Source: Prevotella sp.
GTDB taxonomy: Bacteria > Bacteroidota > Bacteroidia > Bacteroidales > Bacteroidaceae
Assembly: GCA_017474515.1 (NCBI GenBank)
Contig: JAFVHN010000049.1
Coordinates: 1 to 59,870 of the forward strand
Direction: 5' to 3'
DNA: 59,870 nucleotides
Positions within the stretch are counted from its first letter, which is position 1. Each line of letters starts with the position of its first letter. The notes under the pieces are model-generated. The model had not been told where the DNA came from and did not search any database. It saw nothing but the letters and a program-made list of their open reading frames with translations. Shown here one piece after another: positions 1 through 8,297 of the stretch. The translations under genes and the position numbers were made by a program.

Positions 1-295
1 CCTCGACCGGCCCAAGGCTCTTCAGGACCGCGTGTTCGTCAAGCTCTTTGAACAGGCCGAAATCGCCAAATACTCCGAAGCCGAGCGCCGGCAGTACGAG
101 GAGAGCAAGAAAGACTACTGGGACTATTACAGCACCATGAAAACCGCAAGGCAAAAAGGCATTGAGGAAGGAATGGAAATGGGAATGGAAAAAGCCCGAC
201 GTGAAAATGCCCGCAAAATGAAGTCCGACGGCATGCCCGCCGCACTCATTGAAAAATACACAGGGCTGAGCGCAGACGACATCAACCGCCTCTAA
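1..295 (+). CDS. Rpn-family recombination-promoting nuclease / PD-(D/E)XK transposase-like protein, C-terminal part
   Basis: The reading frame is open from base 2 to the stop at 293-295, so only the C-terminal part (about 97 residues) lies in the window. The visible part has the features of the C-terminus of Rpn/PDDEXK_2 proteins, which are abundant in Bacteroidota: an LFEQAEIAKYSEAERRQYEES stretch, an aromatic-rich DYWDYYSTMKTA segment, a charged helix with repeated GMEMGMEKA turns, and a short end with LIEKYTGLSADDI. The nuclease core with its catalytic Asp/Glu/Lys residues is outside the window, so activity cannot be judged. A GTG at 32 could be mistaken for a start, but the frame clearly continues upstream. 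Family assignment is by recognition of the C-terminal pattern. Confidence 0.75.
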   Translation, partial: LDRPKALQDRVFVKLFEQAEIAKYSEAERRQYEESKKDYWDYYSTMKTARQKGIEEGMEMGMEKARRENARKMKSDGMPAALIEKYTGLSADDINRL

Positions 296-322
296 ACCAT
301 TAGCACCCCACACATCAGCATA

Positions 323-1867
323 ATGAGAAGAAAAAATCACCTTATTTTAATAATATGCACACTGTGGCCCCTTGCCACCTTGCAGGCACAAGACAGCGGA
401 ACCGCCCGCCTGACCCAGGGACTGGTATATGGCGCCGAGGCGCAGGTGTCGGCAAGCAATGGGCTGACGCCGCTATGGCTCAATGCCAACAAACACGGTC
501 TGAGCTCGCTCGAAGAAACCAACGGTTACCTCAGGGCCACCGTGGAAAGGCCGTTGCAGGCCGACTCACTCCGCCAGTGGGCACTGGGCTATGCGGCCGA
601 CGTGGCCGTGCCCTTCAACTACACCAGCCACCTCGTGGTGCAGCAGCTATATGCCGAGGCGAGGTGGAAACACGGAGTGCTCACCGTAGGAAGCAAGGAG
701 CAGCCTATGGAGCTGAAAAGCAACCTGTTGAGCAGCGGTTCACAAACACTGGGCATCAATGCAAGACCCGTGCCACAGGTGAGACTGGCGCTGCCCGACT
801 ACTGGACGGTGCCCGTCCTCGGAAGATGGTTCCACCTGAAAGGCCACATCGCCTACGGAATGATGACCGACGACAAATGGCAACACGACTTCACCCGCAT
901 GGAGTCGAAATATACCGACGACATTCTCTTCCACTCCAAGGCCGGTTACCTGAAAATAGGCAAAGACGACCACCCCTTCTCGGCGGAGTTCGGCGCCGAG
1001 CTGGCCATGCAATTCGGAGGCAAGACCTTCCGACAGGAGAACGGACAGACGGTGCTCTATGAGGGGAAACGCGGGTTGGGCGCCTTCATCGACGCACTCT
1101 TCCCCACCGAGGGCGAAAGCTATGGCGACGAGGTCTATAGTAACGTGGCCGGAAACAACCTCGGAAGCTGGATGGCACGACTCAACTACGACCGCCCGCA
1201 ATGGAGGCTGAGCGTATATGGCGAGCACTTCTTCGAAGACCATTCGGGAATGCTCCAGCTCGACTACGACGGCTACGGGCAAGGCGACGAATGGAACGTG
1301 AAGAAAGACAACCGCTACTTTCTCTACGACCTGAAAGACATCATGCTGGGTGCCGAGCTCAACCTCAAACAGTGCAGGTGGCTCAGCAGCGCCGTGGTGG
1401 AATACATCTACACCAAGTACCAAAGCGGACCCGTCTATCACGACCACTCACAACTTTCGGCCGACCACATCAGCGGCCGCGACGACTACTACAACCACGG
1501 CCATTATCCCGGATGGCAGCACTGGGGACAGGTGATGGGCAATCCCCTCTACCGCTCGCCAATCTACAACGACGACCACGAGGTGTGGGTGGCCGACAAC
1601 CGCTTCACGGCCTGGCACCTCGCCGCCATGGGAGCACCCACGGCCCGCCTGTCATACAGGGCCATGCTCACCTGGCAGACAGGACTGGGAACCTACAACT
1701 ACCCTTACACCCACCCGCGCCACAATTTCAGCATGATGGCCGAGGCCACCTGCCGCATCAGTCCGCAATGGGCGCTGCGCGCCGCTTACGGTATGGACCG
1801 CGGAAGCATCCTCGGCGACAACCAGGGCGCACAAATCACCGTCATCTACAAAACAAGAGGAAAATGA
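323..1867 (+). CDS. Capsule assembly Wzi family outer-membrane protein
   Basis: A 514-residue protein with an N-terminal signal peptide (about residues 1-22, ending LATLQAQ). The mature protein is rich in alternating aromatic/polar segments typical of an outer-membrane beta-barrel. It carries sequence typical of the Bacteroidota Wzi-like family: LTPLWLNANKHGLSS near residues 50-60, a VGSKEQPMELKSNLLSSG block near 115-130, and a LKGHIAYGMMTDD block near 170. In Escherichia coli Wzi is an 18-strand barrel that attaches capsule at the surface. Bacteroidota homologues are usually annotated by this family alone and their exact role is unproven. The stop overlaps the start of the next gene by 4 bp (ATGA at 1864-1867), so the two are translationally coupled. 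No clear promoter is seen in the 27 bp after the upstream gene. Confidence 0.88.
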   Translation: MRRKNHLILIICTLWPLATLQAQDSGTARLTQGLVYGAEAQVSASNGLTPLWLNANKHGLSSLEETNGYLRATVERPLQADSLRQWALGYAADVAVPFNYTSHLVVQQLYAEARWKHGVLTVGSKEQPMELKSNLLSSGSQTLGINARPVPQVRLALPDYWTVPVLGRWFHLKGHIAYGMMTDDKWQHDFTRMESKYTDDILFHSKAGYLKIGKDDHPFSAEFGAELAMQFGGKTFRQENGQTVLYEGKRGLGAFIDALFPTEGESYGDEVYSNVAGNNLGSWMARLNYDRPQWRLSVYGEHFFEDHSGMLQLDYDGYGQGDEWNVKKDNRYFLYDLKDIMLGAELNLKQCRWLSSAVVEYIYTKYQSGPVYHDHSQLSADHISGRDDYYNHGHYPGWQHWGQVMGNPLYRSPIYNDDHEVWVADNRFTAWHLAAMGAPTARLSYRAMLTWQTGLGTYNYPYTHPRHNFSMMAEATCRISPQWALRAAYGMDRGSILGDNQGAQITVIYKTRGK

Positions 1868-2295
1868 AGACCATAAAATATCTTTTGGCAACAGCACTGG
1901 CGACATGCCTCTGCGCCTGTGAAATGGAGCACTCGGAAAACGGACAGCTCGACGGCATGTGGCACCTGGTGCAGGCCGACACACTGGCAACAGGGGGAAA
2001 GGCCATGATGGGCGAAGGAAGCGTGTTTTGGCAGGTTCAGGGAAAACTGCTGTCGGCAAGGAAAGACCCCTACAACTATTTCCTGTTCCACTTCAACTAC
2101 CAAGACGGGGTGCTTGAACTCAAAGACGGGTTCAAGGCCGCCGACGGCGTGGACGAAAGAAAACTTGAGGCCGACGAAGAAATAGAGGGCATGGGCATCT
2201 GCACCCCCACCGACCGCTTCAACGTGAGCCACATCGGGAAAAACGACATGGTGCTGGAGTCAAAGAGGCTCCGCCTGGCCTTCAGAAGGCACTGA
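1864..2295 (+). CDS. Lipocalin-like lipoprotein
   Basis: 143 residues starting at the ATG that overlaps the stop of the Wzi-like gene (ATGA). The N-terminus is a lipoprotein signal with lipobox L-C-A-C (Cys19), so the mature protein is probably membrane-anchored. The rest resembles the small lipocalin-like proteins of Bacteroidota: LDGMWHLVQADTL near the start of the mature part, then short beta-strands such as VFWQVQGKLLSA and YNYFLFHFNYQDGVLEL. No catalytic motif is visible. Four-base coupling to the Wzi-like gene suggests a joint envelope role, but ligand and function are unknown. The family call rests on the D-G-x-W start and strand pattern, which is suggestive rather than decisive. Confidence 0.75.
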   Translation: MKTIKYLLATALATCLCACEMEHSENGQLDGMWHLVQADTLATGGKAMMGEGSVFWQVQGKLLSARKDPYNYFLFHFNYQDGVLELKDGFKAADGVDERKLEADEEIEGMGICTPTDRFNVSHIGKNDMVLESKRLRLAFRRH

Positions 2296-2374
2296 AAAAC
2301 CTTCTAACCCGCACGATTTTTGCCACATAGCAGAAAAAAGAGCGAAAATATTTGGTCAGATGCGGAATTCTTCG

Positions 2375-2382
2375 TAATTTTG
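2375..2382 (+). promoter_or_regulatory. Promoter -7 element for rpmE2
   Basis: TAATTTTG matches the Bacteroidota TAnnTTTG -7 consensus. A TTTGG at 2351-2355 lies at the expected -33 distance. The L31 start codon is about 50 bp downstream. Confidence 0.7.
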
Positions 2383-2432
2383 CAGCCCAAATCATTACGC
2401 AACAGTTTTACAATTACATATTTAACAAAGAA

Positions 2433-2690
2433 ATGAAAAAAGGTTTACATCCCGAAAACTATCGCCCCGTCGTGTTCAAGGACATGTCCAACGGCGATAT
2501 GTTCCTTACACGTTCCACATGCAAGGCTACAGATACAGTGGAATTTGAAGGTGAAACTTACCCCATGGTAAAAGTAGAAATCTCAAGCACCTCTCACCCG
2601 TTCTATACTGGTAAGAGCAAGCTCGTGGACACCGCAGGCCGCGTTGACCGCTTCATGAGCCGCTATGCTAAGAGCACCGGAAAGAAATAA
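2433..2690 (+). CDS. rpmE2: 50S ribosomal protein L31 type B
   Basis: 85 residues, the usual length for the zinc-free (type B) form of ribosomal protein L31. The sequence begins [19 protein letters not shown] and ends in the conserved [21 protein letters not shown] region that contacts the ribosome. The CxxC zinc motif of type A L31 is absent: only one Cys (in RSTCKATD) is present, which defines type B. The ATG at 2433 is chosen because it gives the family N-terminus and sits about 50 bp below a good TAnnTTTG promoter. An in-frame upstream extension to 2352 would run through the promoter and has no family support. The gene is probably monocistronic, with a hairpin terminator directly downstream. 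Confidence 0.97.
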   Translation: MKKGLHPENYRPVVFKDMSNGDMFLTRSTCKATDTVEFEGETYPMVKVEISSTSHPFYTGKSKLVDTAGRVDRFMSRYAKSTGKK

Positions 2691-2715
2691 AATATCTTTC
2701 ATATATTACCAGCCG

Positions 2716-2763
2716 AAAAGTGCGTCAGTGAGTAGTTGCATATACCCGCTAACGCACTTTTTG
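2716..2763 (+). terminator. Intrinsic terminator after rpmE2
   Basis: AAAAGTGCGT (2716-2725) pairs with ACGCACTTTT (2752-2761), followed by T residues. It lies 25 bp after the rpmE2 stop. Confidence 0.8.
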
Positions 2764-2810
2764 CTTTTATGGCCGATAATCTTCAACCCTCCCCCACCCT
2801 TTTTCACACC

Positions 2811-3686
2811 ATGAAACATCTCCTCACCGCCTTCCTGCTGCTTTTCCTCTTCGCCGCCTGCCACAGCGATGACGAAGAAATCACCGACTCCGGAAATGTC
2901 AACCGCAACGACATCTCGCTTTATCCCGATGCCGCCAGACTGGAATTTCCGAAGCTGAAGACCGAGAACAGCGTGCTCATCGTACACCGCACCGGCGGAG
3001 AGGTGAACTACAGCGTGGAGTGGGACTATAATCTCAAGTCGCAGCGATGGTCGTGCTACACCCTCAACCGGCAAAGCCTTGAACAGCACACCACCCGCTA
3101 CTACGGCAACCCCCAATATCCCCTCGACCCCGACCTGCCGGCTCAATATTATTTCGACAGGCCGTCGGCCGATTACACCACGGGCGACTATTTCTACGGT
3201 TCCGGCTTCGACCACGGGCACATCTGCCCCTCTGCCGACAGGCTCTATTCCAAGGAAGCCAATTATCAGACCTTCTACCTCACCAACATGCAGCCACAGT
3301 ACAAGGAGTTCAACGCCGGACTCTGGGCAAACATGGAGGGCCAGGTGAGGCAGTGGGCCAAGAGCTACAACACCGAGATGCTCTACGTCTGCAAGGGAAC
3401 AACCATCGACAGCGAAATGAACATCATCAAGCGCATACAGGGAAAGCTCATCGTGCCGAAATACTTCTACATGGCACTCCTGTTGAAAACGGCCTACGGC
3501 TACCGCGCCATCGCTTTCTGGGCAGAAAACGAGAAAGTGGACCGCGACGGCGACAAACTCTCCAAGTATGCCATCAGCATCGACGAACTGGAAAGGCGCA
3601 CCAGCATCGACTTCTTCTGCAACCTGCCCGACGACATCGAGGACGAAGTGGAGGCAGCCTTCTCGCCCAACGCCTGGGGTTTTTAA
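2811..3686 (+). CDS. DNA/RNA non-specific endonuclease, lipoprotein
   Basis: 291 residues. The start at 2811 gives a lipoprotein signal with lipobox F-A-A-C (Cys17); the longer in-frame start at 2736 overlaps the terminator region and spoils the signal. The body matches the sugar-non-specific nuclease family (His-Me finger, Serratia nuclease/NucA type): YYFDRPSADY, then GSGFDHGHICPSADRL around residues 131-146, and YLTNMQPQYKEFNAGLW, where the Asn after Thr would be the metal-ligand Asn. The catalytic His would be His137 in D134-H-G-H. The usual motif is D-R-G-H, so Arg is replaced by His here. It probably acts outside the inner membrane to degrade nucleic acids for nutrition or defence. It is followed by two secreted proteins with short spacing. 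Confidence 0.9.
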   Translation: MKHLLTAFLLLFLFAACHSDDEEITDSGNVNRNDISLYPDAARLEFPKLKTENSVLIVHRTGGEVNYSVEWDYNLKSQRWSCYTLNRQSLEQHTTRYYGNPQYPLDPDLPAQYYFDRPSADYTTGDYFYGSGFDHGHICPSADRLYSKEANYQTFYLTNMQPQYKEFNAGLWANMEGQVRQWAKSYNTEMLYVCKGTTIDSEMNIIKRIQGKLIVPKYFYMALLLKTAYGYRAIAFWAENEKVDRDGDKLSKYAISIDELERRTSIDFFCNLPDDIEDEVEAAFSPNAWGF

Positions 3687-3706
3687 ACAAGCCACTGACC
3701 CAAACG

Positions 3707-4636
3707 ATGAAACACGCCACAGCCATTCTTGCTCTCATAATGGCTTTCCTGCTGGCCGCCTGCACGTCAGACGGCGACCAACCTGCCAAGACGCGCTCCA
3801 TGTACTACTGGAGCACCACGTTCCGCATGGACTCCACAAAAACGAAATTCCTCAACGACCATCAGATTACAAGGCTCTACGTTCGCTACTTCGACGTGGT
3901 GAAAACCATCGGGGGTGACAACTCGCCCAACGCCACCATCTCCTTCGAAAGCCCCGTGCCCGAAGGTGTGGAGGTGGTGCCCGTGGTGTTCATTGTCAAC
4001 AACTGCCTGACGGGGAACAGCCAAGACCTGGCCGAGAAAATCTTCGCACGAGTGTTACAAATGAACGAAACCCACGACATCGGACAGGTGAAAGAGCTCC
4101 AGATAGACTGCGACTGGACCATGAAGACGCAAAAGGAATACTTCAACATGCTACGCCAAATGCGCGAAATGGCCCACCGGCGCGGCATCACGCTGAGCAC
4201 CACCATCCGCCTGCACCAGCTTTCGCAGACACCCCCGCCCGCCGACCGCGGAGTCCTCATGATGTACAACACCGGCGACCATACCGACTTCGACTGCCAG
4301 AAACCCATTCTCGACACAAAAACCACCTTGCCCTACCTGAAGAACCTGGCATCCTACAAACTCCCCCTTGCCACTGCTTATCCCCTCTACCGCTGGGACA
4401 TTCTGTTCCGCGACAAACGCTTCGTGGGCATCGTGCACTACGAAGGCGAATACCCCACCCTCCCCGGCGACACCATCGTAAGGCGCGAACCCACCTTTGA
4501 AGAAATCATGATGGCACGCCACGCCATCGGAAAGCGCCGGAACGACGCCAACGGAGAGATTATTCTTTTTGACCTGAACAACGCTAATATTCAACGTTTT
4601 AACCATAATAGCTATGAAAAAATTTTTGTTCCTTAG
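3707..4636 (+). CDS. Uncharacterised lipoprotein, possibly TIM-barrel glycosidase-like
   Basis: 309 residues from the ATG at 3707. It begins with a lipoprotein signal and lipobox L-A-A-C (Cys19). I do not recognise a named family with certainty. The pattern MYYWSTTFRMD ... ITRLYVRYFDVV near residues 30-60, then VPVVFIVNN, VKELQIDCDWT, ITLSTTIRLHQL and VLMMYNTGD, reads as successive beta-strand/helix units of a TIM barrel. Acidic residues at strand ends (D-C-D-W around 128-131) recall glycoside-hydrolase-like proteins. This fold call is inference. Its last 23 bp overlap the start of the next gene and it begins 20 bp after the endonuclease stop, so the three are probably one transcript. Confidence 0.8.
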   Translation: MKHATAILALIMAFLLAACTSDGDQPAKTRSMYYWSTTFRMDSTKTKFLNDHQITRLYVRYFDVVKTIGGDNSPNATISFESPVPEGVEVVPVVFIVNNCLTGNSQDLAEKIFARVLQMNETHDIGQVKELQIDCDWTMKTQKEYFNMLRQMREMAHRRGITLSTTIRLHQLSQTPPPADRGVLMMYNTGDHTDFDCQKPILDTKTTLPYLKNLASYKLPLATAYPLYRWDILFRDKRFVGIVHYEGEYPTLPGDTIVRREPTFEEIMMARHAIGKRRNDANGEIILFDLNNANIQRFNHNSYEKIFVP

Positions 4637-6755
4637 CCTCGTTTTCGCAGCCCTGGCCATAAAAGGCAGCGCCTGCGCATGGGAAGGCCCCACCTACAAT
4701 TACTACATGTTCCACGTCTTCAAAGACGGGAGCATAAATGCGGCTGCCGACATGTCAACCGACGATTTTTGGAAGAAATACATGAACAAGGGCAGCGACG
4801 AATACTATCACTACTACGGCGATGAAATTCTCGAAGCGGCAAAACAGCGCGGCGACAACGAGATGGTCGGCTACGTGGAGCGACTCAACAACTACCTGAA
4901 CATCTGCGACCAGCTACGCGAAACGTGGACCTACCCCACCAAGGAGGAACTCAGGCAGCGAACACTTCAGCTCAACGAAATGGTGAAAACGGGCACCGCC
5001 TACAAGGGCTCGCGCCTCCGCCAGCAATACGCATTGCTGGCCATGCGTGCCAACATGGTGCTCAAGAACCACCAGGCCAACGCCGACTACTGGACCTCCA
5101 CCGCCTCGAAATTCTCCAACGGCCCCTACAAGGAGCGCATGCGAAACATCTACGCCAACGCACTGCTCAACCTGGGGAAGATGCAGCAGGCATGGGACAT
5201 CTACGCCGAGCAGGGCGACCTGGAAAGCCTGCAATGGAGCGTACACAAGATGCGCGACGTGGCCGGCATCAGCGACGTTTATAAGAAAAACCCCAACGCC
5301 CAAGTGCTCAAATACCTCGTCGAACAGTTTGTAAACGACAGGCAGGAAACACTCGACTGGGGACACGAAGTCGATCCGGAGTGGATTGAAGAGATTGGCT
5401 CAAGGCTCGTGGACGACAAAGAAACGGCAATCTTCCTACAACTGGCCGACGAAGCAGCCGCCAACCCGAAGTCGGAGTGGCCGTGCATGTGGCGCACCGC
5501 CGCCGGCATGCTTAGGATCCTGCAAGGCGACAACGAACGCGCCATGCGCGACCTCAAGGAGGCCCAGACCATGAAAGGCACGCCGCGAATGCTCGACAAC
5601 GCACGTTGCATCAGCCTGCTGGCCTACACACGCTGCGCACCCCTGGACCAGCGCTTCACCGACCACCTCATGAGTGAATTGAACTGGCTCAACTCAAAAA
5701 TCACGCCCAACGATTACGAAGACACCTACTACGAGAACGCCAAGGCACGCATCCTGCACCAGGAACTCTACAACCGCCTGGAAAAGAGCGGCAACCACTA
5801 CGCCGCACTGGCACTGCTGAGCATGATCTACGAGGATGAATTCATCAACCAGCCCGACAACACGGACAACTACCGCTCGCCCAACTACGTGCCGTCGGAA
5901 AACACCTACAACAACGACTACTGTACCGATTTCGGCGCCGCCATCGACACGCTGAGCGCCAACGAAATCATCGACCTCTACAAATACCTCAACCAGAAGC
6001 ACGACAACGCCCTCGAGAACCTCCTCGTAAGCCGCGCATACCGCTCTGCCGACTATTTCAACGACCTCATCGGCACGCACCTCATGGCCGAGAACCGCTT
6101 CGAGGAAGCACTGCCCTACCTGAAGAAAGTGCCGCTGAAGTTCCTCGAAACCATGAACATCAGCTGGTATCTGGCCAACCGCGACTACAAGCGCCCGCGA
6201 TGGCTGGGAAGGCAGATTCCGCCGGAAGACAAATACATCGACGGACCACTCCTGGGCGGGCACTTCACCACCAACATGAAGCTCGACTTCTGCCAGGACA
6301 TCCTGCAGATGCAGGCACAATACCGCCTGACAAAGCCCGGAGAGCAGAAATGCGCACTGGCATACAAACTGGCCACGGCATACTATCAGGCTTCGCACCT
6401 CGGCGACTGCTGGTTCCTCACACACTACGGCGGAAGCTACTATTACGAACTCCACCCCAGCGACGTGGACCTGGCAGACATTGCCATCGAATACCTCAAG
6501 GAATGCAAGAAGACCAAGGACTCCAAGCTGAAGCAAGACGCCCTCTACGCCCTCGCATTCATTCCCAAAGACCCGTGGGCAGACTATGAGTGGTGGGAGG
6601 AAAAATGGAAATTCAACGAAAACAGCCGGCAGTTCCAGGCCATGAAGGAGCTCAACGACTACACCAAAGCCAACCCTGCGAAGCTCAGCCCATACGTCAC
6701 GAAGTGCGACATGCTCAAGCTGTTCCGCAAATACTCCTCCGGCCAACTGAAATAA
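4614..6755 (+). CDS. Large secreted or periplasmic protein of unknown function, helical-repeat-like
   Basis: 713 residues with a signal peptide (MKKFLFLSLVFAALAIKGSA, then CAWEGPTYNYYMF). I do not recognise a catalytic domain. Much of the chain looks like paired amphipathic helices of a TPR/SEL1-like solenoid, for example YANALLNLGKMQQAWDIYAE (about 180-200), RTAAGMLRILQGDNERAMRD (about 295-315) and CALAYKLATAYYQASHLGDC (about 580-600). That would suit a scaffold or protein-interaction role at the envelope. It overlaps the upstream lipoprotein by 23 bp, implying coupled translation and perhaps a complex with it. A perfect terminator hairpin follows. Function is not assigned. Confidence 0.85.
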   Translation: MKKFLFLSLVFAALAIKGSACAWEGPTYNYYMFHVFKDGSINAAADMSTDDFWKKYMNKGSDEYYHYYGDEILEAAKQRGDNEMVGYVERLNNYLNICDQLRETWTYPTKEELRQRTLQLNEMVKTGTAYKGSRLRQQYALLAMRANMVLKNHQANADYWTSTASKFSNGPYKERMRNIYANALLNLGKMQQAWDIYAEQGDLESLQWSVHKMRDVAGISDVYKKNPNAQVLKYLVEQFVNDRQETLDWGHEVDPEWIEEIGSRLVDDKETAIFLQLADEAAANPKSEWPCMWRTAAGMLRILQGDNERAMRDLKEAQTMKGTPRMLDNARCISLLAYTRCAPLDQRFTDHLMSELNWLNSKITPNDYEDTYYENAKARILHQELYNRLEKSGNHYAALALLSMIYEDEFINQPDNTDNYRSPNYVPSENTYNNDYCTDFGAAIDTLSANEIIDLYKYLNQKHDNALENLLVSRAYRSADYFNDLIGTHLMAENRFEEALPYLKKVPLKFLETMNISWYLANRDYKRPRWLGRQIPPEDKYIDGPLLGGHFTTNMKLDFCQDILQMQAQYRLTKPGEQKCALAYKLATAYYQASHLGDCWFLTHYGGSYYYELHPSDVDLADIAIEYLKECKKTKDSKLKQDALYALAFIPKDPWADYEWWEEKWKFNENSRQFQAMKELNDYTKANPAKLSPYVTKCDMLKLFRKYSSGQLK

Positions 6756-6796
6756 TCCCGCCTCCTCTCTCGAGAGCCAGAGGCAAACGCCCCTTC

Positions 6797-6841
6797 CTCC
6801 TTTGCTCCTTCCCTTTCCCCAAGGAGCAAAGGAGTTTTTTT
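6797..6841 (+). terminator. Intrinsic terminator with perfect 14-bp stem
   Basis: CTCCTTTGCTCCTT (6797-6810) pairs exactly with AAGGAGCAAAGGAG (6821-6834) and is followed by seven T residues. It closes the operon ending at 6755. The stem also belongs to the AAGGAG repeat family seen elsewhere in the window. Confidence 0.85.
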
Positions 6842-6960
6842 CTAAGGAGCAAATAACAATCTCTTAGGAGCATATTTATTTTTCTAAGGAGCTAAGGGAG
6901 CCAAGGAGTTTGTCTTTCTCCTTTACTCCCCACTCCTTAGAAAAAAATCCATGGGGAAAA
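6842..6960. repeat. CTAAGGAG-type inverted repeat cluster
   Basis: Several copies of CTAAGGAG and its complement CTCCTTAG, for example TTCTAAGGAG (6882-6891) facing CTCCTTAGAA (6933-6942). The same words recur at 9199-9315 and 43685-43909. No reading frame here looks coding. Confidence 0.6.
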
Positions 6961-7031
6961 AATATTCTCCAAGGAACTTCGGAGCCAAGGAATCTTTTCT
7001 CTTTTATACGAGGCATGCTTCCCGAAGAGTA

Positions 7032-7115
7032 GGGACATACTTTATGTATGTCCGAAAACTCACCGAAAAACGCCCTGACATGTGGAGGCTGGCAGACATA
7101 CATAAGGCATGTCCC
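7032..7115. repeat. GGGACATAC inverted repeat
   Basis: GGGACATACTTTATGTATGT starting at 7032 faces an inverted arm (GACATACATAAGGCATGTCC, from 7095) to form a long hairpin. Related copies lie at 24644-24786. Each arm is itself partly palindromic (GACATAC ... GTATGTC). Confidence 0.7.
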
Positions 7116-7148
7116 CACATGTGTTTTTGGGGGCGTTGCCTGCGGCAA

Positions 7149-7352
7149 TTTTGTCAAGATTTTTCATAAAAATTCAGTACGGGAAAAAGGCTTGACGGCA
7201 ATTTTCGAGGAGAGATTTGCCAATTTGAGGGGAGAGAATTGGCAAATCTCTCCCCTCAAATTGCCGTCAAACTTAGCGCAATTTGCAAAGTACTGATAAT
7301 CAACGGCTTAAGAAAAGGGCGCAAAAACGGTTGATTTTGTCAAGATTTTTCA
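7149..7352 (+). repeat. 205-bp intergenic hairpin element, copy A
   Basis: Bounded by two same-orientation copies of TTTTGTCAAGATTTTTCA (7149-7166 and 7335-7352). A long central hairpin at 7192-7270 has outer arms TTGACGGCAATTT / AAATTGCCGTCAA and an inner AGATTTGCCAATT / AATTGGCAAATCT stem. Downstream of the hairpin it has TTTGCAAAGTACTGATAATC. It lies between two convergent genes. Other copies: 14235-14439, 24181-24383, 42158-42363, 50893-51097. Confidence 0.85.
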
Positions 7353-7392
7353 ACGTTTTGCACCCTGTAAAAGAGAGGGATTTTTGCCGTTT

Positions 7393-8151
7393 TTACTGGT
7401 CGGGATTTTCCACGAATCCCTGGTGTCGTGGCGGCAGCGATGCCATGATTTGCCCATAGCTCTCGTCCATGCAGCGCTTGATGTTTTCGGGTCCCTGCCC
7501 CTGGGGCATGATGGGTGCGTGGAACACGAGGCGCAGGGGGTGCCACTCCACGAAATGGTAGTCGCGGAACCGCGGCATGATGTCGAAAGAGCCGTCGATG
7601 GTCAGCGGCACCACGGGGAGCTGCAACTCGTCGGCCAGCATGAACGCCCCGCGCTTGAAGGTTCCCATGTGGCCGGTGAAGGTGCGTGCCCCCTCGGGGA
7701 ACACGCAAAGCGAGGTGCCCCCGCGCAGGATGGCCCGCGCCTGGTCGTAGCTTTTCTTGATTTTCGCCGGTCCGCGCTTATCCACGAATATCTGGTGCGA
7801 CCGCTCGCAGGCGAAGCCCACGAAGGGCATCTTGCGCAGCTGGTGCTTCATCATCCACTTGAACGGCCGGCTCAGGTGCCCAAAGATGAGGAAGATGTCG
7901 AACATGCCCTGATGGTTGCTCACAAAGACGTATGACTGTCCGGCGCGAAGGTGCTGGCGCCCCTCCACGTGTACGGGGATGAGGAAAAGTTTCAGAATGA
8001 CCCAAGCCCATGCTTTTCCGGGATAGTAGCCGAACCAATGGCCTCCGCCCAGGGTGCAGCCGATGATAACGGTGAGCGAAATAAAAATGGTCCATACAAC
8101 AAGTATGGGCAGGGCAATGAAAAGCTGGTAGATGCGATAGAGAATTTTCAT
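7393..8151 (-). CDS. plsC: 1-acyl-sn-glycerol-3-phosphate acyltransferase (PlsC family)
   Basis: 252 residues. It transfers an acyl group to lysophosphatidic acid to give phosphatidic acid, the second acylation of phospholipid synthesis, at the inner membrane. An N-terminal hydrophobic segment (about residues 10-40, LFIALPILVVWTIFISLTVI) anchors it. Family motifs are all visible: NHQGMFD (H-x4-D catalytic motif I, about 79-85), a CERSHQIFVDKRG segment (motif II region), FPEGAR (motif III) and VPLTIDGSF (motif IV region). It is followed on the same strand by no close gene; upstream is the DPM1-like gene with a 146-bp gap of AT-rich simple repeats, so co-transcription is possible. Confidence 0.93.
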   Translation of the reverse strand: MKILYRIYQLFIALPILVVWTIFISLTVIIGCTLGGGHWFGYYPGKAWAWVILKLFLIPVHVEGRQHLRAGQSYVFVSNHQGMFDIFLIFGHLSRPFKWMMKHQLRKMPFVGFACERSHQIFVDKRGPAKIKKSYDQARAILRGGTSLCVFPEGARTFTGHMGTFKRGAFMLADELQLPVVPLTIDGSFDIMPRFRDYHFVEWHPLRLVFHAPIMPQGQGPENIKRCMDESYGQIMASLPPRHQGFVENPDQ

Positions 8152-8297
8152 AGAAGCGATTAAATTGAAAAGGGAAAGTGGACGGTGAAAAACGTGCTGC
8201 CGCCATTGAAAAATGAAAGGATGAAAGAGTGAAAAGGAGAAAAATATACTGCCACCTTTATCATTTTTAATTTATCATTTATCATTTAGCGTAGCGT

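Noticed and set aside
7149-7352. Insertion sequence
   Set aside because: The element is only about 205 bp, has direct rather than inverted ends and encodes no transposase; at most it is a non-autonomous repeat.
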